Source: Streptomyces blattellae (GTDB lineage Bacteria > Actinomycetota > Actinomycetes > Streptomycetales > Streptomycetaceae). Taken from it: a stretch of DNA of 64,000 nucleotides. The position numbers and the translations under genes were made by a program. Under the pieces are notes generated by a model, which searched no databases, was not told the origin of the DNA, and saw nothing but the letters and a program-made list of their open reading frames with translations. The stretch spans positions 62,001 to 126,000 of the forward strand of contig NZ_WJBG01000127.1 in assembly GCF_009709555.1 (NCBI RefSeq), written 5' to 3'. This document shows, piece after piece, positions 33,518 through 42,339 of the stretch (position 1 is the first letter of the stretch; every line of letters starts with the position of its first letter).

Positions 33518-33952
33518 TCAAGGCCTCAACGCCGTGGATTCGACGGCCTGCTGACGGGGCGCGGTCATCAGATAGGGACGGACGCTCTTGACCAGCATCG
33601 CCATCTCGTAACCGAGCACCGCCGCGTCGGCCTCCCGGCCGGCCAGCACGGCGAGGCACGTGCCGGATCCTGCGGTGGTCACGAACAGCAGCGTCGAGTC
33701 GAGTTCGACGACGACCTGGCGGACGTCTCCGCCGTCGCCGAACCGAACCCCGGCGCTGCGGCCCAGGGAGTAGAGACCGGAGGCCAGGGCGGCCATGTGG
33801 TCGGCGCTGTCCGGGTCGAGGCCGTGGACCGACTTCACGAGCCCGTCGCAGGACAGGAGTACCGCGCTGGTGGTGTGCGGTACGCGCTGCACGAGGCCGC
33901 TCATCAGCCAGTCGAGATCGGATACACGGCCGGTCGGCGCTTCGCTCGCCAT
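33518..33952 (-). CDS. cvnB: Conservon Roadblock/LC7 protein CvnB
   Basis: 144 residues. Roadblock/LC7 core: DLDWLMSGLVQRVPHTTSAV, then LLSCDGLVKSVHGLDPDSAD and LFVTTAGSGTCLAVLAGREA. Roadblock proteins regulate Ras-like GTPases, consistent with cvnD in the same operon. ATG 33952 has AAGGAG upstream; an in-frame ATG at 34042 overlaps the cvnA stop (ATGA) and would add a 30-residue Pro/Ser/Thr-rich leader, so the start is uncertain. Confidence 0.92.
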   Translation of the reverse strand: MASEAPTGRVSDLDWLMSGLVQRVPHTTSAVLLSCDGLVKSVHGLDPDSADHMAALASGLYSLGRSAGVRFGDGGDVRQVVVELDSTLLFVTTAGSGTCLAVLAGREADAAVLGYEMAMLVKSVRPYLMTAPRQQAVESTALRP

Positions 33953-34038
33953 GGTGGATCGACTCCTTGAGGTACGAAGGTCTGCGGGAGCGCTGGGTGT
34001 GGGGGTGGACGGCGGGGTGGGGGTGGCTACGGAAGTGG

Positions 34039-36396
34039 TCATCCGGCTGGTGCGCTCCCGTCGTGCCGGGTGGTGGTGTGGTGGTCCGGGCGGGGCGGCA
34101 CGAGACGCGCCTCCGTTGTGTGGGCCTGATCCATGGGCGGTACGTCCATGGAATGGGCCCTGGTCATGGGGCCAGCATCTGTGTGGGATGCGTCCGAGCG
34201 GGTCGGCGCGAAGCGCGTCGGCTCGGTGCGCACCGGTTCGATGTGTGCCGACTCCATGTGTACCGGCTCCATGTGTACCGGCTCCGCGTGTGCGGGGCCC
34301 ATGTGTGCGGGGTCCGTAGCACTGGACACCATGTGTGGCCCGGAGTTCGTGTGTCCCGACCCCGTGTCCGGCGTCTCGAAAGGCGGCGTGGTGTCCGCAT
34401 GCCGAGAGACCTCGCGCGACGAGCCCATGTGCGCCGAGTCCATGTGCACCGCATCCATGTGTGGAGAGCCCATGTCGTCCTCCATGTGCGCCGCATCCAT
34501 GTGCGGCGAAGCGCCGCTGTTCCCGGAGTCCGTGTGCGCCAAGTCCATGTGTCCCACCCCCGTTTGACCCGACTCCACGCGACCCGACTCCATGTGACCC
34601 GACTCCATGTAGCCCGACTCCATGTGACCGGACCCCATGTAGCCCGACTCCACGTGGCCTGACCCCCTATCGCCCGCCCCCACGTGCTGCTGCGACTCCG
34701 CAAGGCCGATCCCGCGTTGGAAGGCCGCCATGAGGCCGGGATCGTGGCCGACGAGGTGGTCCGTGTCCTGGCGCGGTGCCGGTCCGTCGCGCAGTTGGGG
34801 TGCGATGTGTTCCTGGGCCCGGCGCCGGGGCAGTTGGGGCTTGCCCATGGTGCCGCGGACAGTGCCGGTGTGCGGCAGGGGCGGTGTGCCCGCGCGCTCG
34901 GCGACCAGCGGACGGTCTTCGGGCCGGATGCCCGGCAGGGCCTCCGCCGGGTTGGGCCGCTCCTCGTGGACGCGCACGGGCAGCGGCATCGACAAGCCAC
35001 TGTCCGGGCTCGGTGCGGCGGCCCGAGGAGCCTGCTGCCGGGGCGGCACAGCGGTCGGCGCCACGGGCGCGACCCGCTGCCGCCCCGCGTCGGGCGCCGG
35101 CACGGGCCGCGCATGCTGCTGTGGCGGAACGGCCGCTCCCGCCCCGCCACCGGTGTCCTGCGGCGGCCGCACGGCTTGCTGGGCACCCGGAGGCGTACCC
35201 AACAGCCCTTCCGGCACCACGAGTACGGCTTGGACACCGCCGTAAATGTTGGTCTGCAGACGCACGTTGATGCCGTGCCGCCGGGCGAGCTGGGAGACGA
35301 CGAACAGCCCGATGCGGCCGTCGGCGAGCAGGCTGGCGACATTGACCTGGTCGGGGTCGGCGAGCAGGGCGTTCATCTTGTTCTGCTCGCCGACGGGCAT
35401 GCCGAGTCCGCGGTCCTCGACCTCGACGGCTAGCCCGGAGGTGACCAGGTTGGCGCGCAGCAGCACTTGGGTGTGCGGGGCGGAGAACACCGTGGCGTTC
35501 TCCACCAGTTCGGCGAGCAGATGGATCACGTCGGCGACGGCGTGCCCGCGCAGGGTGCCGTCGATCGGCGGTACGAGCTTGACGCGCGAGTACTGCTCGA
35601 CCTCGGCGATGGCCGAGCGCAGCACCTCGGTCATGGAGACCGGGTTGCTCCACTGCCTGCGCGACACGGCGCCGCCGAGTACGGCGAGGTTCTCCGCGTG
35701 GCGCCGGATGCGGGTGGCGAGGTGGTCCACGTGGAAGAGGCCCTTGAGCAGGTCGGGGTCCTCGATCTCGTTCTCCAGCTCGTCGAGGATGGAGATCTCG
35801 CGGTGCACCAGCGACTGCAGGCGACGGGCGAGGTTGAGGAAGACCTCCAGCTTCTGCTCGCTGCCGGCCTGACTGGACAGCTGTGCGGCCTGGACGACGG
35901 CGGTGACGGCGCCGTCGTGTGCGCGGGCCAGGTCGGCGGCGAGCAGTTCGAAGTCGTCGGCGTCCTCGGGGGGTCCGCCGCGCGGCTTGCGCTTGGGCGG
36001 GCCGTCGCCGCGCCGCAACGCTTCGACGAGGGCCTTCAGATCGACCTCGGCACGCGCGCTGCTCCGCCGCATCGCGCCGAGCCGGTCGCTCACGGACTTG
36101 GCCGCGCGGTCGGCGGCCACGGCGGCGACCGCGATCCCGACGCAGGTCACGGAGACCGCGCCGGCGAGCACGCCCCACAGGGTGACGCTGGGCTGCACCC
36201 CCGTGGTGCGGACGGTGAACAGCACGGCGGCGCTGGCGCTGAGGGCGACCGCGACCGGCGGCAGCACGGCGAGACGCAGGAGCTGGGGCCGTATGTGCGT
36301 CTCGGGCAGCGTGGTTACTGGGCGGGCGACCGGCCGCCCGTGCCTGCCGCCCTCGCGGCGGTCTGCGCGTGCTGCCGGTGCGCGGAGCTGAGACAT
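34039..36396 (-). CDS. cvnA: Conservon sensor-like histidine kinase CvnA with His-Met-rich repeat tail
   Basis: 785 residues. Two membrane segments (LRLAVLPPVAVALSASAAVL and WGVLAGAVSVTCVGIAVAAV). A helical linker follows (LARRLQSLVHREISILDELE). The ATPase has an N box, VIHLLAELVENATVFS, a G1 box, VEVEDRGLGMPVGEQNK, and GLFVVSQLARRHGINVRL. A Pro-rich region precedes an extraordinary tail (about 571-785). That tail contains about a dozen His-Met dipeptides in repeats such as GHMESG, PHMDAV and VHMEPV. ATG 36396 was chosen because AAGGAC lies just upstream; the frame stays open to 36690. The tail is not part of the normal family. Confidence 0.88.
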   Translation of the reverse strand: MSQLRAPAARADRREGGRHGRPVARPVTTLPETHIRPQLLRLAVLPPVAVALSASAAVLFTVRTTGVQPSVTLWGVLAGAVSVTCVGIAVAAVAADRAAKSVSDRLGAMRRSSARAEVDLKALVEALRRGDGPPKRKPRGGPPEDADDFELLAADLARAHDGAVTAVVQAAQLSSQAGSEQKLEVFLNLARRLQSLVHREISILDELENEIEDPDLLKGLFHVDHLATRIRRHAENLAVLGGAVSRRQWSNPVSMTEVLRSAIAEVEQYSRVKLVPPIDGTLRGHAVADVIHLLAELVENATVFSAPHTQVLLRANLVTSGLAVEVEDRGLGMPVGEQNKMNALLADPDQVNVASLLADGRIGLFVVSQLARRHGINVRLQTNIYGGVQAVLVVPEGLLGTPPGAQQAVRPPQDTGGGAGAAVPPQQHARPVPAPDAGRQRVAPVAPTAVPPRQQAPRAAAPSPDSGLSMPLPVRVHEERPNPAEALPGIRPEDRPLVAERAGTPPLPHTGTVRGTMGKPQLPRRRAQEHIAPQLRDGPAPRQDTDHLVGHDPGLMAAFQRGIGLAESQQHVGAGDRGSGHVESGYMGSGHMESGYMESGHMESGRVESGQTGVGHMDLAHTDSGNSGASPHMDAAHMEDDMGSPHMDAVHMDSAHMGSSREVSRHADTTPPFETPDTGSGHTNSGPHMVSSATDPAHMGPAHAEPVHMEPVHMESAHIEPVRTEPTRFAPTRSDASHTDAGPMTRAHSMDVPPMDQAHTTEARLVPPRPDHHTTTRHDGSAPAG
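34100..34690. repeat. Degenerate 15-bp coding repeat array in cvnA
   Basis: On the plus strand the motif (g/c)ac-tccatgtg(acc/tag/cc) recurs with about 15-bp periodicity, e.g. gactccatgtgacccgactc around 34590. It encodes five-residue repeats of the type H-M-E/D-S-x. Copies are clearest at 34580-34680 and 34420-34560 and more diverged toward 34100. Confidence 0.85.
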
Positions 36397-36921
36397 CGGT
36401 GTCCTTGTGCTGGTCCGTCGGGCCTGGTTGCCAGGGGGTGTCGCGTGGCCGCCGCCGGTTTCGCGGGCCCCGCCGGTGCCCCGGCCGCGCTCGCGTCGGG
36501 AGGGCGCCGCGCCGACGCGGTCGCCGGTCACCGGCTTCCCCCGGCTCCCGGCCCGGGTCGGGTCAGGGGCGATCCCATCCCGTCGGCTCCCTCCGCCGCC
36601 TCGCAGTTGCACCTGCCGGACTCCGCTGCCTGATCCGTTCTGAATCCTGATCCTCACGACGCCCCCGGCGCGGTTGCGCGAATCGGGCATACGCCATCAC
36701 GGTGCCGGTCGAGCGAGCCGTGAAATTCGGCCCTGCGTCGCCCAGCGGACACTCACAGTAGTCGCTTCTGCATCATGTGCGGTGGGCAGTTGACAAAGTC
36801 CCACGGTGAGCGTCCCGCTCTGGTATGAGGCCTCGTACGACAGGCCGATAAACCTCTCGAACCCCCGTTCCTGAACGAGAAGAGAGTGATCGCTGCTGGT
36901 CAGAAGTGGTCACAAGCAGAC
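36397..36921. other. Long upstream region of the conservon
   Basis: About 525 bp before the hairpin at 36922. The part to 36690 stays open in the cvnA frame and is basic and low-complexity, so I treat it as leader. A TTGACA hexamer on the plus strand at 36790 could start a short transcript ending at that hairpin. No protein-coding gene recognised. Confidence 0.35.
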
Positions 36922-36960
36922 GGCGAGGGCCGGGGAGCTCTTCACTCCCCGGCCCTCGCC
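36922..36960 (-). terminator. Strong hairpin downstream of MBL-fold gene
   Basis: 16-bp perfect arms (left arm ggcgagggccggggag) around a 7-base loop, 34 bp beyond the stop at 36994. T-rich runs follow on the plus side, so it could also end a plus-strand small RNA. Confidence 0.75.
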
Positions 36961-36993
36961 GTCCAAGCTTTTCCGCGCTTTTTCCGCGTTCGA

Positions 36994-38256
36994 TCAGTTC
37001 GCCGGTACGGCCGTGGCCTCGCCGCTGCCCTCGGCAGCACTGCCCGGAACGTCACCGGCCGTAGCTGCCGGGGCCTCGGTCGCGGTTTTCGTCGATACGT
37101 CGGTGCGCTGGTCGAGGTCCGGCCATCCGCCTGCCGGGGTGGCCGCCACCTCACGCCACCAGGGCGCGGACGGCACGGACTCGGCCGTGGGTTCGAAGGG
37201 CTCGCCGGGACGAGGCACGGCCACGCGGGCGCCCTCCGCACGGCCGGCGGCCATGGTGCCCTCACCGGGTTCCGCCCACGGGTGCATCGCCAGATTGAAG
37301 GTGGCCCAGTGGATCGGCAGCATCACCCCGGCGGGCGTCCCGCGCTGGAGGTCCAGGTGGGCGCGCATGCCTTCTTCGGGGGTCATGTGGATGTCGGGCC
37401 ACATCTCGGAGTAGGCCCCGATCTGGATCATCGTGGCGTCGAACGGTCCGTAGTCGGCGCCGATGTCCTTGAAACCCTCGAAGTAACCGGTGTCTCCGCT
37501 GTGGTAGATCCGGTGGTTCTCGCCCGCGACCGACCAGGAGGCCCAGAGCGTGTGCTGGGTGCTGCGCAGCCCGCGGCCGCAGAAGTGGCGGGCCGGGGTG
37601 GCGGTCAGGGTGAGGCCGCCGATCTCGGTCGACTCCTGCCAGTCCAGCTCGCGCAGCCGGTCCGCGGAGACACCCCAGTGTTCGAGGTGGGCGCCGACAC
37701 CGAGCGGCACGGCGAACAGGGTGTCCGTGCCCGCCAGCGTCTTGATCGAGGGCATGTCCAGGTGGTCGTAGTGGTCGTGCGAGATGACGACGACGTCGAC
37801 GGGACCGAGCGCGGCCAGCGGCAGCGGCACCGGGTGCAGCCGCTTGGGGCCGGCGAAGGCGAACGGGGAGCAGCGCTCGCCCCAGACGGGGTCGAACAGC
37901 ACGCGCCGACCGTCTATCTCGGCGAGCACGCTGGAGTGCCCCATCCAGGTCAGCCGCAGTCCGGTGGCGGGCGGCCGGGAGATGTCGGCGAGGGTGGTGG
38001 CGTGCACCGGAATCGTGCCCTGCGGGGAGCGGTGGGCGCGAGGGGGGCGGGAGTCCGTGTCGAACAAACCCTTCGCGACGTCCAAGGGTGAGATGGAGGG
38101 CCGGGTCCGGGTCTCGCCGCCGGGGTTCAGGAAGACCCCGTCCTTGAAGTGGGGCGACCGGCGGATGCGCGCCAGACGCTCCCCCACGGGTTCCGCGCCG
38201 AACGCATCGGGCTGCAGCGCGCTGAGCCCGGAGCTCAGAGAACGGATTCCGGTCAC
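36994..38256 (-). CDS. MBL-fold metal-dependent hydrolase (NAPE-PLD/UlaG-like)
   Basis: 420 residues. Metallo-beta-lactamase fold: LRLTWMGHSSVLAEIDGRRV, the metal motif VVISHDHYDHLDMPSIKTLA (H-x-H-x-D-H), the second-shell HFCGRGL and YHSGDTGYFEGFKDIGADYG, and MLPIHWATFNLAMHPWAEPG. This arrangement resembles NAPE-phospholipase D-type and RomA-like hydrolases. About 60 C-terminal residues are Ala/Thr-rich. GTG 38256 is preceded by GGAGG. A GGAGG-to-GTG spacing of four is short but acceptable. Substrate unknown. Confidence 0.9.
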   Translation of the reverse strand: MTGIRSLSSGLSALQPDAFGAEPVGERLARIRRSPHFKDGVFLNPGGETRTRPSISPLDVAKGLFDTDSRPPRAHRSPQGTIPVHATTLADISRPPATGLRLTWMGHSSVLAEIDGRRVLFDPVWGERCSPFAFAGPKRLHPVPLPLAALGPVDVVVISHDHYDHLDMPSIKTLAGTDTLFAVPLGVGAHLEHWGVSADRLRELDWQESTEIGGLTLTATPARHFCGRGLRSTQHTLWASWSVAGENHRIYHSGDTGYFEGFKDIGADYGPFDATMIQIGAYSEMWPDIHMTPEEGMRAHLDLQRGTPAGVMLPIHWATFNLAMHPWAEPGEGTMAAGRAEGARVAVPRPGEPFEPTAESVPSAPWWREVAATPAGGWPDLDQRTDVSTKTATEAPAATAGDVPGSAAEGSGEATAVPAN

Positions 38257-38328
38257 GGTACCTCCAGGGGGGAATTCGCCGAGGCTTCCATTATGGGCGA
38301 TCCCTCTGACAACCCCGGAACGCCCCGG

Positions 38329-39188
38329 TCACGGCGCGATGTCCCACCTGCCTCCGCCCGCCGGGAACTTCTGCTCGGAGTCGCCCCACACCTGCACGTC
38401 CACCTCGTCCCCGACCGTCACCTTGCCGGGCCGCAGGACCGCGAACCTCGCTCCGAACGCGACTCCGCCGTCGGTCGCCCGGCGGTATCCGGCGAGCGTG
38501 CGCAGCGGTTCCGGGCCGTCCCTGGCCCCGGTTTCCTGGTCGACCAGGGTGACGGCGCAGCGGATGGCGAGCTTGGCGTAGCCCAGTTCGGCGTCGCCGA
38601 GGGTGATGCGGTGGGCACGGTCGTGTGCGGTTCGTCCCAGCCGCCGACGACGTTCGGACGGAAGCGGTCCATCGGCAGCGGGCTGCCGCCCTGCTCGGCC
38701 ACCTTGGCGTTGAGGAGGTCGAGGGTGGAGCGGGCGAGGATGTGCAGTGCGCAGCTGTCGGCATAGCCGGAGGTGCCCGGTGTCCGGCCGTCGGTCACCC
38801 GGTCGTGCTCGGGCGGCACGCGGACGAGCCTGCTCGGTGCGCGGAGCACGTCCGACAGCCAGGCGGCGGCCGTGTCACCCTGGTCGATCCCCCGATACGG
38901 GTTCCCGAACAGGTCGACCGGCCGCCGCGCCCCGGACGTGTCCACATCGACCTGCACCGCCTCGAACCCCGGCGTCCGCAGCACCAGTCGCTCCCCGCCG
39001 GCGCGGATCTCTGGCCGGATGAGCGCGAGCCGCGGATCCCGCCGCTGCGTCCGGAAGACTCCCGCCTCGCTGACGACCATGAAGCTGCGGTCGTACGCGA
39101 GACCGGCGGGTGTCACCATCGCCTCGCCCGGCGAGATCCCCGCGCACCCCTTGACGGGGTAATGGATCAGTTCGACGACATGGGCCAT
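38329..39188 (-). pseudogene. MOSC-domain protein interrupted by one frameshift
   Basis: From ATG 39188 the MOSC N-terminal barrel reads VELIHYPVKGCAGISPGEAM and then FMVVSEAGVFRTQRRDPRLA. The MOSC core follows (GYADSCALHILARSTLDLLN, DRFRPNVVGGWDEPHT). Near 38615-38628 the frame changes by one base. The remainder is intact in the next frame: RAHRITLGDAELGYAKLAIR, LAGYRRATDGGVAFGARFAV and GGRWDIAP, then a stop at 38329. MOSC proteins bind molybdenum cofactor or sulfur. Everything else looks conserved, so this is either a very recent mutation or a sequencing error. Confidence 0.85.
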
Positions 39189-39304
39189 GTCCTGCCCGCT
39201 CCCTCCGATCCGCGACCGGTGCGCTTTCCCGGAGAGAACCTACTGATGCCACCCGCCGGCCGCTCAACCGGTTTCGCGTTGACACGCCACGCCGCCTGTT
39301 CCAA

Positions 39305-39324
39305 TACTGACTCGTCATTCAGTA
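39305..39324. promoter_or_regulatory. Candidate TetR operator
   Basis: TACTGA-N8-TCAGTA, a 20-bp inverted repeat 22 bp before the ATG at 39347, in the promoter position of the dehydrogenase-tetR operon. Confidence 0.5.
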
Positions 39325-39346
39325 ACGCACATGTCGAGGAGCCCGC

Positions 39347-40525
39347 ATGACCACGCCCCTGATGTCGCTCGTGTGGAGCGACCACGTCACCGGGCGGCAG
39401 GGCTTTCTGGTCGTCGACCGGCTCGTGCGCGGTGTGTCCAGTGGGGGTCTGCGGATGCGGGCGGGCTGCACCCTCGACGAGGTCACGGGACTCGCACGCG
39501 GCATGACCATGAAGGAGGCGCTGCACTACAACCCGGAGGGCCGGTACGTCCCCCTCGGCGGCGCCAAGGGCGGCATCGACTGCGATCCACGGGACCCGGA
39601 CGCGTACGGGCTGCTGGTGCGCTACCTGCGCGCCATGCGGCCGTACATCGAGACGCTCTGGACCACGGGCGAGGATCTCGGGCTCACCCAGGAGCTGGTG
39701 GACCGGGCGGCCGCGGATGCGGGGCTCGTGTCGTCGGTCCAGGCCGTGTATCCGCTGCTGGACGACGAGGCAGCGGCCCGGCGCCGGCTCTCCGACGCGT
39801 TCGCAGTCGACGTGGACGGCATCGGGCTCGACGAACTCGTCGGCGGCTGCGGGGTCGCCGAGTCGGCGCTCACCGCGCTGGACCGGGCGAGCGTGCCGTA
39901 CGCCGGAACACGCGTCGCCGTGCAGGGCCTGGGCACCATGGGCGGGGCGACGGCGCGCTTCCTCACGCGCGCGGGGCTGACGGTCGTGGCCGTCGCCGAC
40001 ATCAAGGGCACCATCGCCAATCCGCGGGGGCTCGACGTCGAGGCCCTGCTCGCCGCGCGGGACGCGTACGGGACCGTCGACCGCGGCGTACTGCGTCCCC
40101 GTGACCGGGAACTGCCGGGCGACGCCTGGCTGTCCGTCGATGCGGAGGTGCTGGTGCCCGCGGCGGTCTCGTACGCGATCGACGCCGCCAGCCAGGAGCG
40201 GATCACCGCCCGCTGGATCGTCGAGGCGGCCAACATGCCCGTACTGCCCGAGGCGGAGGAGCTGCTGGCCGCCCGTGAGGTCACCGTGCTGCCTGACGTG
40301 GTCGTCAACTCGGGGACCAACGCCTGGTGGTGGTGGACGCTGTTCGGTGACATCGGCGCGGACGCGGACCAGGCGTTCGCGTACACACGCCGTTCGATGC
40401 GCGCCCTGGTGGACCTGATGCTGGCCCGCGCGGAGACGGACGGGACGACGCCGCGGGCCGCCGCGCACGCCATCGCGGCGGACCGGCTGCCGCTGATCGC
40501 CGCGCGGTTCGGGTGGTACCGGTGA
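39347..40525 (+). CDS. Glu/Leu/Phe/Val-family amino acid dehydrogenase
   Basis: 392 residues. Substrate domain: SSGGLRMRAGCTLDEVTGLA, then MTMKEALHYNPEGRYVPLGG and the GGAKGGIDCDPRDPD active-site Lys loop. Rossmann domain: TRVAVQGLGTMGGATARFLT. Core VVVNSGTNAWWWWTLFGDIG near the C-terminus is atypical in having four tryptophans. Oxidative deamination of an amino acid is expected, but leucine, valine, phenylalanine or glutamate cannot be chosen by eye. AGGAG precedes the ATG. Followed 36 bp later by a TetR regulator. Confidence 0.9.
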   Translation: MTTPLMSLVWSDHVTGRQGFLVVDRLVRGVSSGGLRMRAGCTLDEVTGLARGMTMKEALHYNPEGRYVPLGGAKGGIDCDPRDPDAYGLLVRYLRAMRPYIETLWTTGEDLGLTQELVDRAAADAGLVSSVQAVYPLLDDEAAARRRLSDAFAVDVDGIGLDELVGGCGVAESALTALDRASVPYAGTRVAVQGLGTMGGATARFLTRAGLTVVAVADIKGTIANPRGLDVEALLAARDAYGTVDRGVLRPRDRELPGDAWLSVDAEVLVPAAVSYAIDAASQERITARWIVEAANMPVLPEAEELLAAREVTVLPDVVVNSGTNAWWWWTLFGDIGADADQAFAYTRRSMRALVDLMLARAETDGTTPRAAAHAIAADRLPLIAARFGWYR

Positions 40526-40561
40526 CGAAGACCGTTGACATGTTCTGGGTGAGGTGAGCGC

Positions 40562-41182
40562 GTGGCGAGGGTGCGGTTGAACGTGGCTGAGCGGCGCGAG
40601 GAGCTGCTGAAAGCCGCCATCGGGCAGATCGAGGTACGGGGAGTCTCGGCCGTCCGGATCGCCGACGTCGCCACGGCGCTGGGGGTGAGCAACGCACTGG
40701 TGATCTATCACTTCTCCACCAAGGAGAAGCTCGTCGCCGCCGCCTTCGCCCACGCCGCCGAGGACGACCTCGCACAGCTGCGCCGGCTGCTCGGCCGCCG
40801 GACGACGGCACTGCGCCGGCTTCGGGCCGCCGTGCGCTGGTACGCGCCCACGGGCCAGGCGAAGGGCTGGCGGCTGTGGATCGAGGGCTGGGCGGCGGCG
40901 CTGCGCGAGCCCGCCCTGCGGGAGGTCGCCCGGGACCTCGACATGGAGTGGAAGGCCGCGATCGCCGAGGTCATCGCCGAAGGAGTGGCCGCGGGCCAGT
41001 TCCACTGCCCGGATCCCACCGGCGCGGCCTTTCGCCTCACGGCCCTGCTCGACGGACTCGCCGTACAGATGACCGCCTACACCGGCGCGGTGTCACGCGC
41101 GCGTGCGCAGGAATGGGTGGACGACGCTCTCGCCCGCGAACTGGGACTGCACCGGGAGGCGTTCACCAGGTCGGGGCGGTGA
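40562..41182 (+). CDS. TetR-family transcriptional regulator
   Basis: 206 residues from GTG 40562. HTH: RREELLKAAIGQIEVRGVSA then VRIADVATALGVSNALVIYH and FSTKEKLVAAAFAHA. A C-terminal ligand-binding helical domain follows (WRLWIEGWAAALREPALREV). It is cotranscribed with the dehydrogenase and probably represses the operon through the 39305 palindrome. The ligand may be an amino acid or keto acid (inference). Confidence 0.9.
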   Translation: MARVRLNVAERREELLKAAIGQIEVRGVSAVRIADVATALGVSNALVIYHFSTKEKLVAAAFAHAAEDDLAQLRRLLGRRTTALRRLRAAVRWYAPTGQAKGWRLWIEGWAAALREPALREVARDLDMEWKAAIAEVIAEGVAAGQFHCPDPTGAAFRLTALLDGLAVQMTAYTGAVSRARAQEWVDDALARELGLHREAFTRSGR

Positions 41183-41308
41183 ACGGGGCGAACCTGGGGT
41201 TCCGAACGAGGAGTGGCGGGGCGCGGCACCGGTCCGTACGCGCCCTGCGACCAGGTCACCACACCGCTCACCGCCCTGCTGAACGAGAGGCCCTTCCGAA
41301 CCACAGGC

Positions 41309-42127
41309 TCAAGCCACGGACGAGATCCGCCCCTTGATGTCGTCGGGCGACAGCGCGCCCTTCGCCGTCACATGGTCGCCCGACGACTCCCCCCGCAGCC
41401 GCCGCCCGATCCACGGCACCAGGTACTCGCGTGCCCAGTGGACGTCGTCGCGCCGGATGCCGAGGGTGCCGCGCGGTGGCAGCGGGGGCCAGGGCTGGTC
41501 GGGGTCGGCCGGGACCTCCAGTCCGAGGACCTGGCCCGCGCGCAGCGCCACGCGCGTGTGCCCCTCGGCCGAGAGGTGGAGCCGGTCGTCGTCCCAGGCC
41601 CGCCGGTCCTGAACGGTCTTCAGGGACCACAGATCGAGCACCGGGCAGCCGTACCGGTCGGCGATGGCCCGGACATGCCCGTTGTAGGTGGCGATCTTGC
41701 CGCGCAGATGCTTCAGCACCGGGACGCCCCGGGTGTCGAAGCCGGTCGTCACCATGACGGTGCCGACGGCCGAGGTGAGCCGGACAATCGCTCGCTCGTA
41801 CCGCTCGGCGACCTCGTCGGGGTCGGTTCCGGGCCGAATGATGTCGTTGCCGCCCGCACAGAACGAGACCAGCTCCGGGGCGAGTTCTACGGCCCGCGGG
41901 AGTTGGTCCGCCACGATCTGGTCGAGCAGCTTTCCCCGCACGGCGAGATTGGCGTACGCGAAATCGCCCTCCGGCCGCCGGTCCGCGAGGAGCACCGCAA
42001 ACCGGTCGGCCCAGCCGACGAACGCCCCGTCGGGGCCGGGGTCGCCAACGCCCTCGGTGAAGCTGTCCCCCACCGCCACGTACGACCCGATCACTGATCT
42101 CTTGTCATTCTTCGAATCGTCTGCCAC
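41309..42127 (-). CDS. SGNH/GDSL-family hydrolase
   Basis: 272 residues from GTG 42127. Block I: YVAVGDSFTEGVGDPGPDGA; block II Gly in ANLAVRGKLLDQI; block III: LVSFCAGGNDIIRPG; block V: DDDRLHLSAEGHTRVAL with the catalytic Asp and His. No signal peptide, so probably intracellular esterase/lipase or acetyl-esterase. Ends convergent to the TetR gene with a 126-bp gap. Similar GDSL proteins are widespread in Streptomyces without known substrate. Confidence 0.92.
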   Translation of the reverse strand: MADDSKNDKRSVIGSYVAVGDSFTEGVGDPGPDGAFVGWADRFAVLLADRRPEGDFAYANLAVRGKLLDQIVADQLPRAVELAPELVSFCAGGNDIIRPGTDPDEVAERYERAIVRLTSAVGTVMVTTGFDTRGVPVLKHLRGKIATYNGHVRAIADRYGCPVLDLWSLKTVQDRRAWDDDRLHLSAEGHTRVALRAGQVLGLEVPADPDQPWPPLPPRGTLGIRRDDVHWAREYLVPWIGRRLRGESSGDHVTAKGALSPDDIKGRISSVA

Positions 42128-42269
42128 AGCGCCCCATGATTCACCTTGGGATGTGAGCTACGCGACCGTAGGAAGGGGTTGACGGACGGTGAGAAAAGCC
42201 ACGTCTAAAGTGTTCGCCAATTCAGGAATAGATTCAGCCCTCGGCTTTGATGTTCTCCATTACGGCCGG

Positions 42270-42311
42270 CACCGAAGGCCGGACCCGGGGATCGGGGTCC
42301 GGCCTTCGGTG
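42270..42311 (-). terminator. Terminator of M23 peptidase gene
   Basis: 17-bp arms (left arm caccgaaggccggaccc) around an 8-base loop, 28 bp beyond the stop at 42340. Confidence 0.8.
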
Positions 42312-42339
42312 GCGTGGGGGACGCTTCAGGCGCCGGGCG

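Noticed and set aside
34133..34567. Cys/Met-rich plus-strand frame in the repeat zone
   Set aside because: It is the antisense reading of the cvnA His-Met repeats; the cvnA frame is supported by conserved domains upstream.
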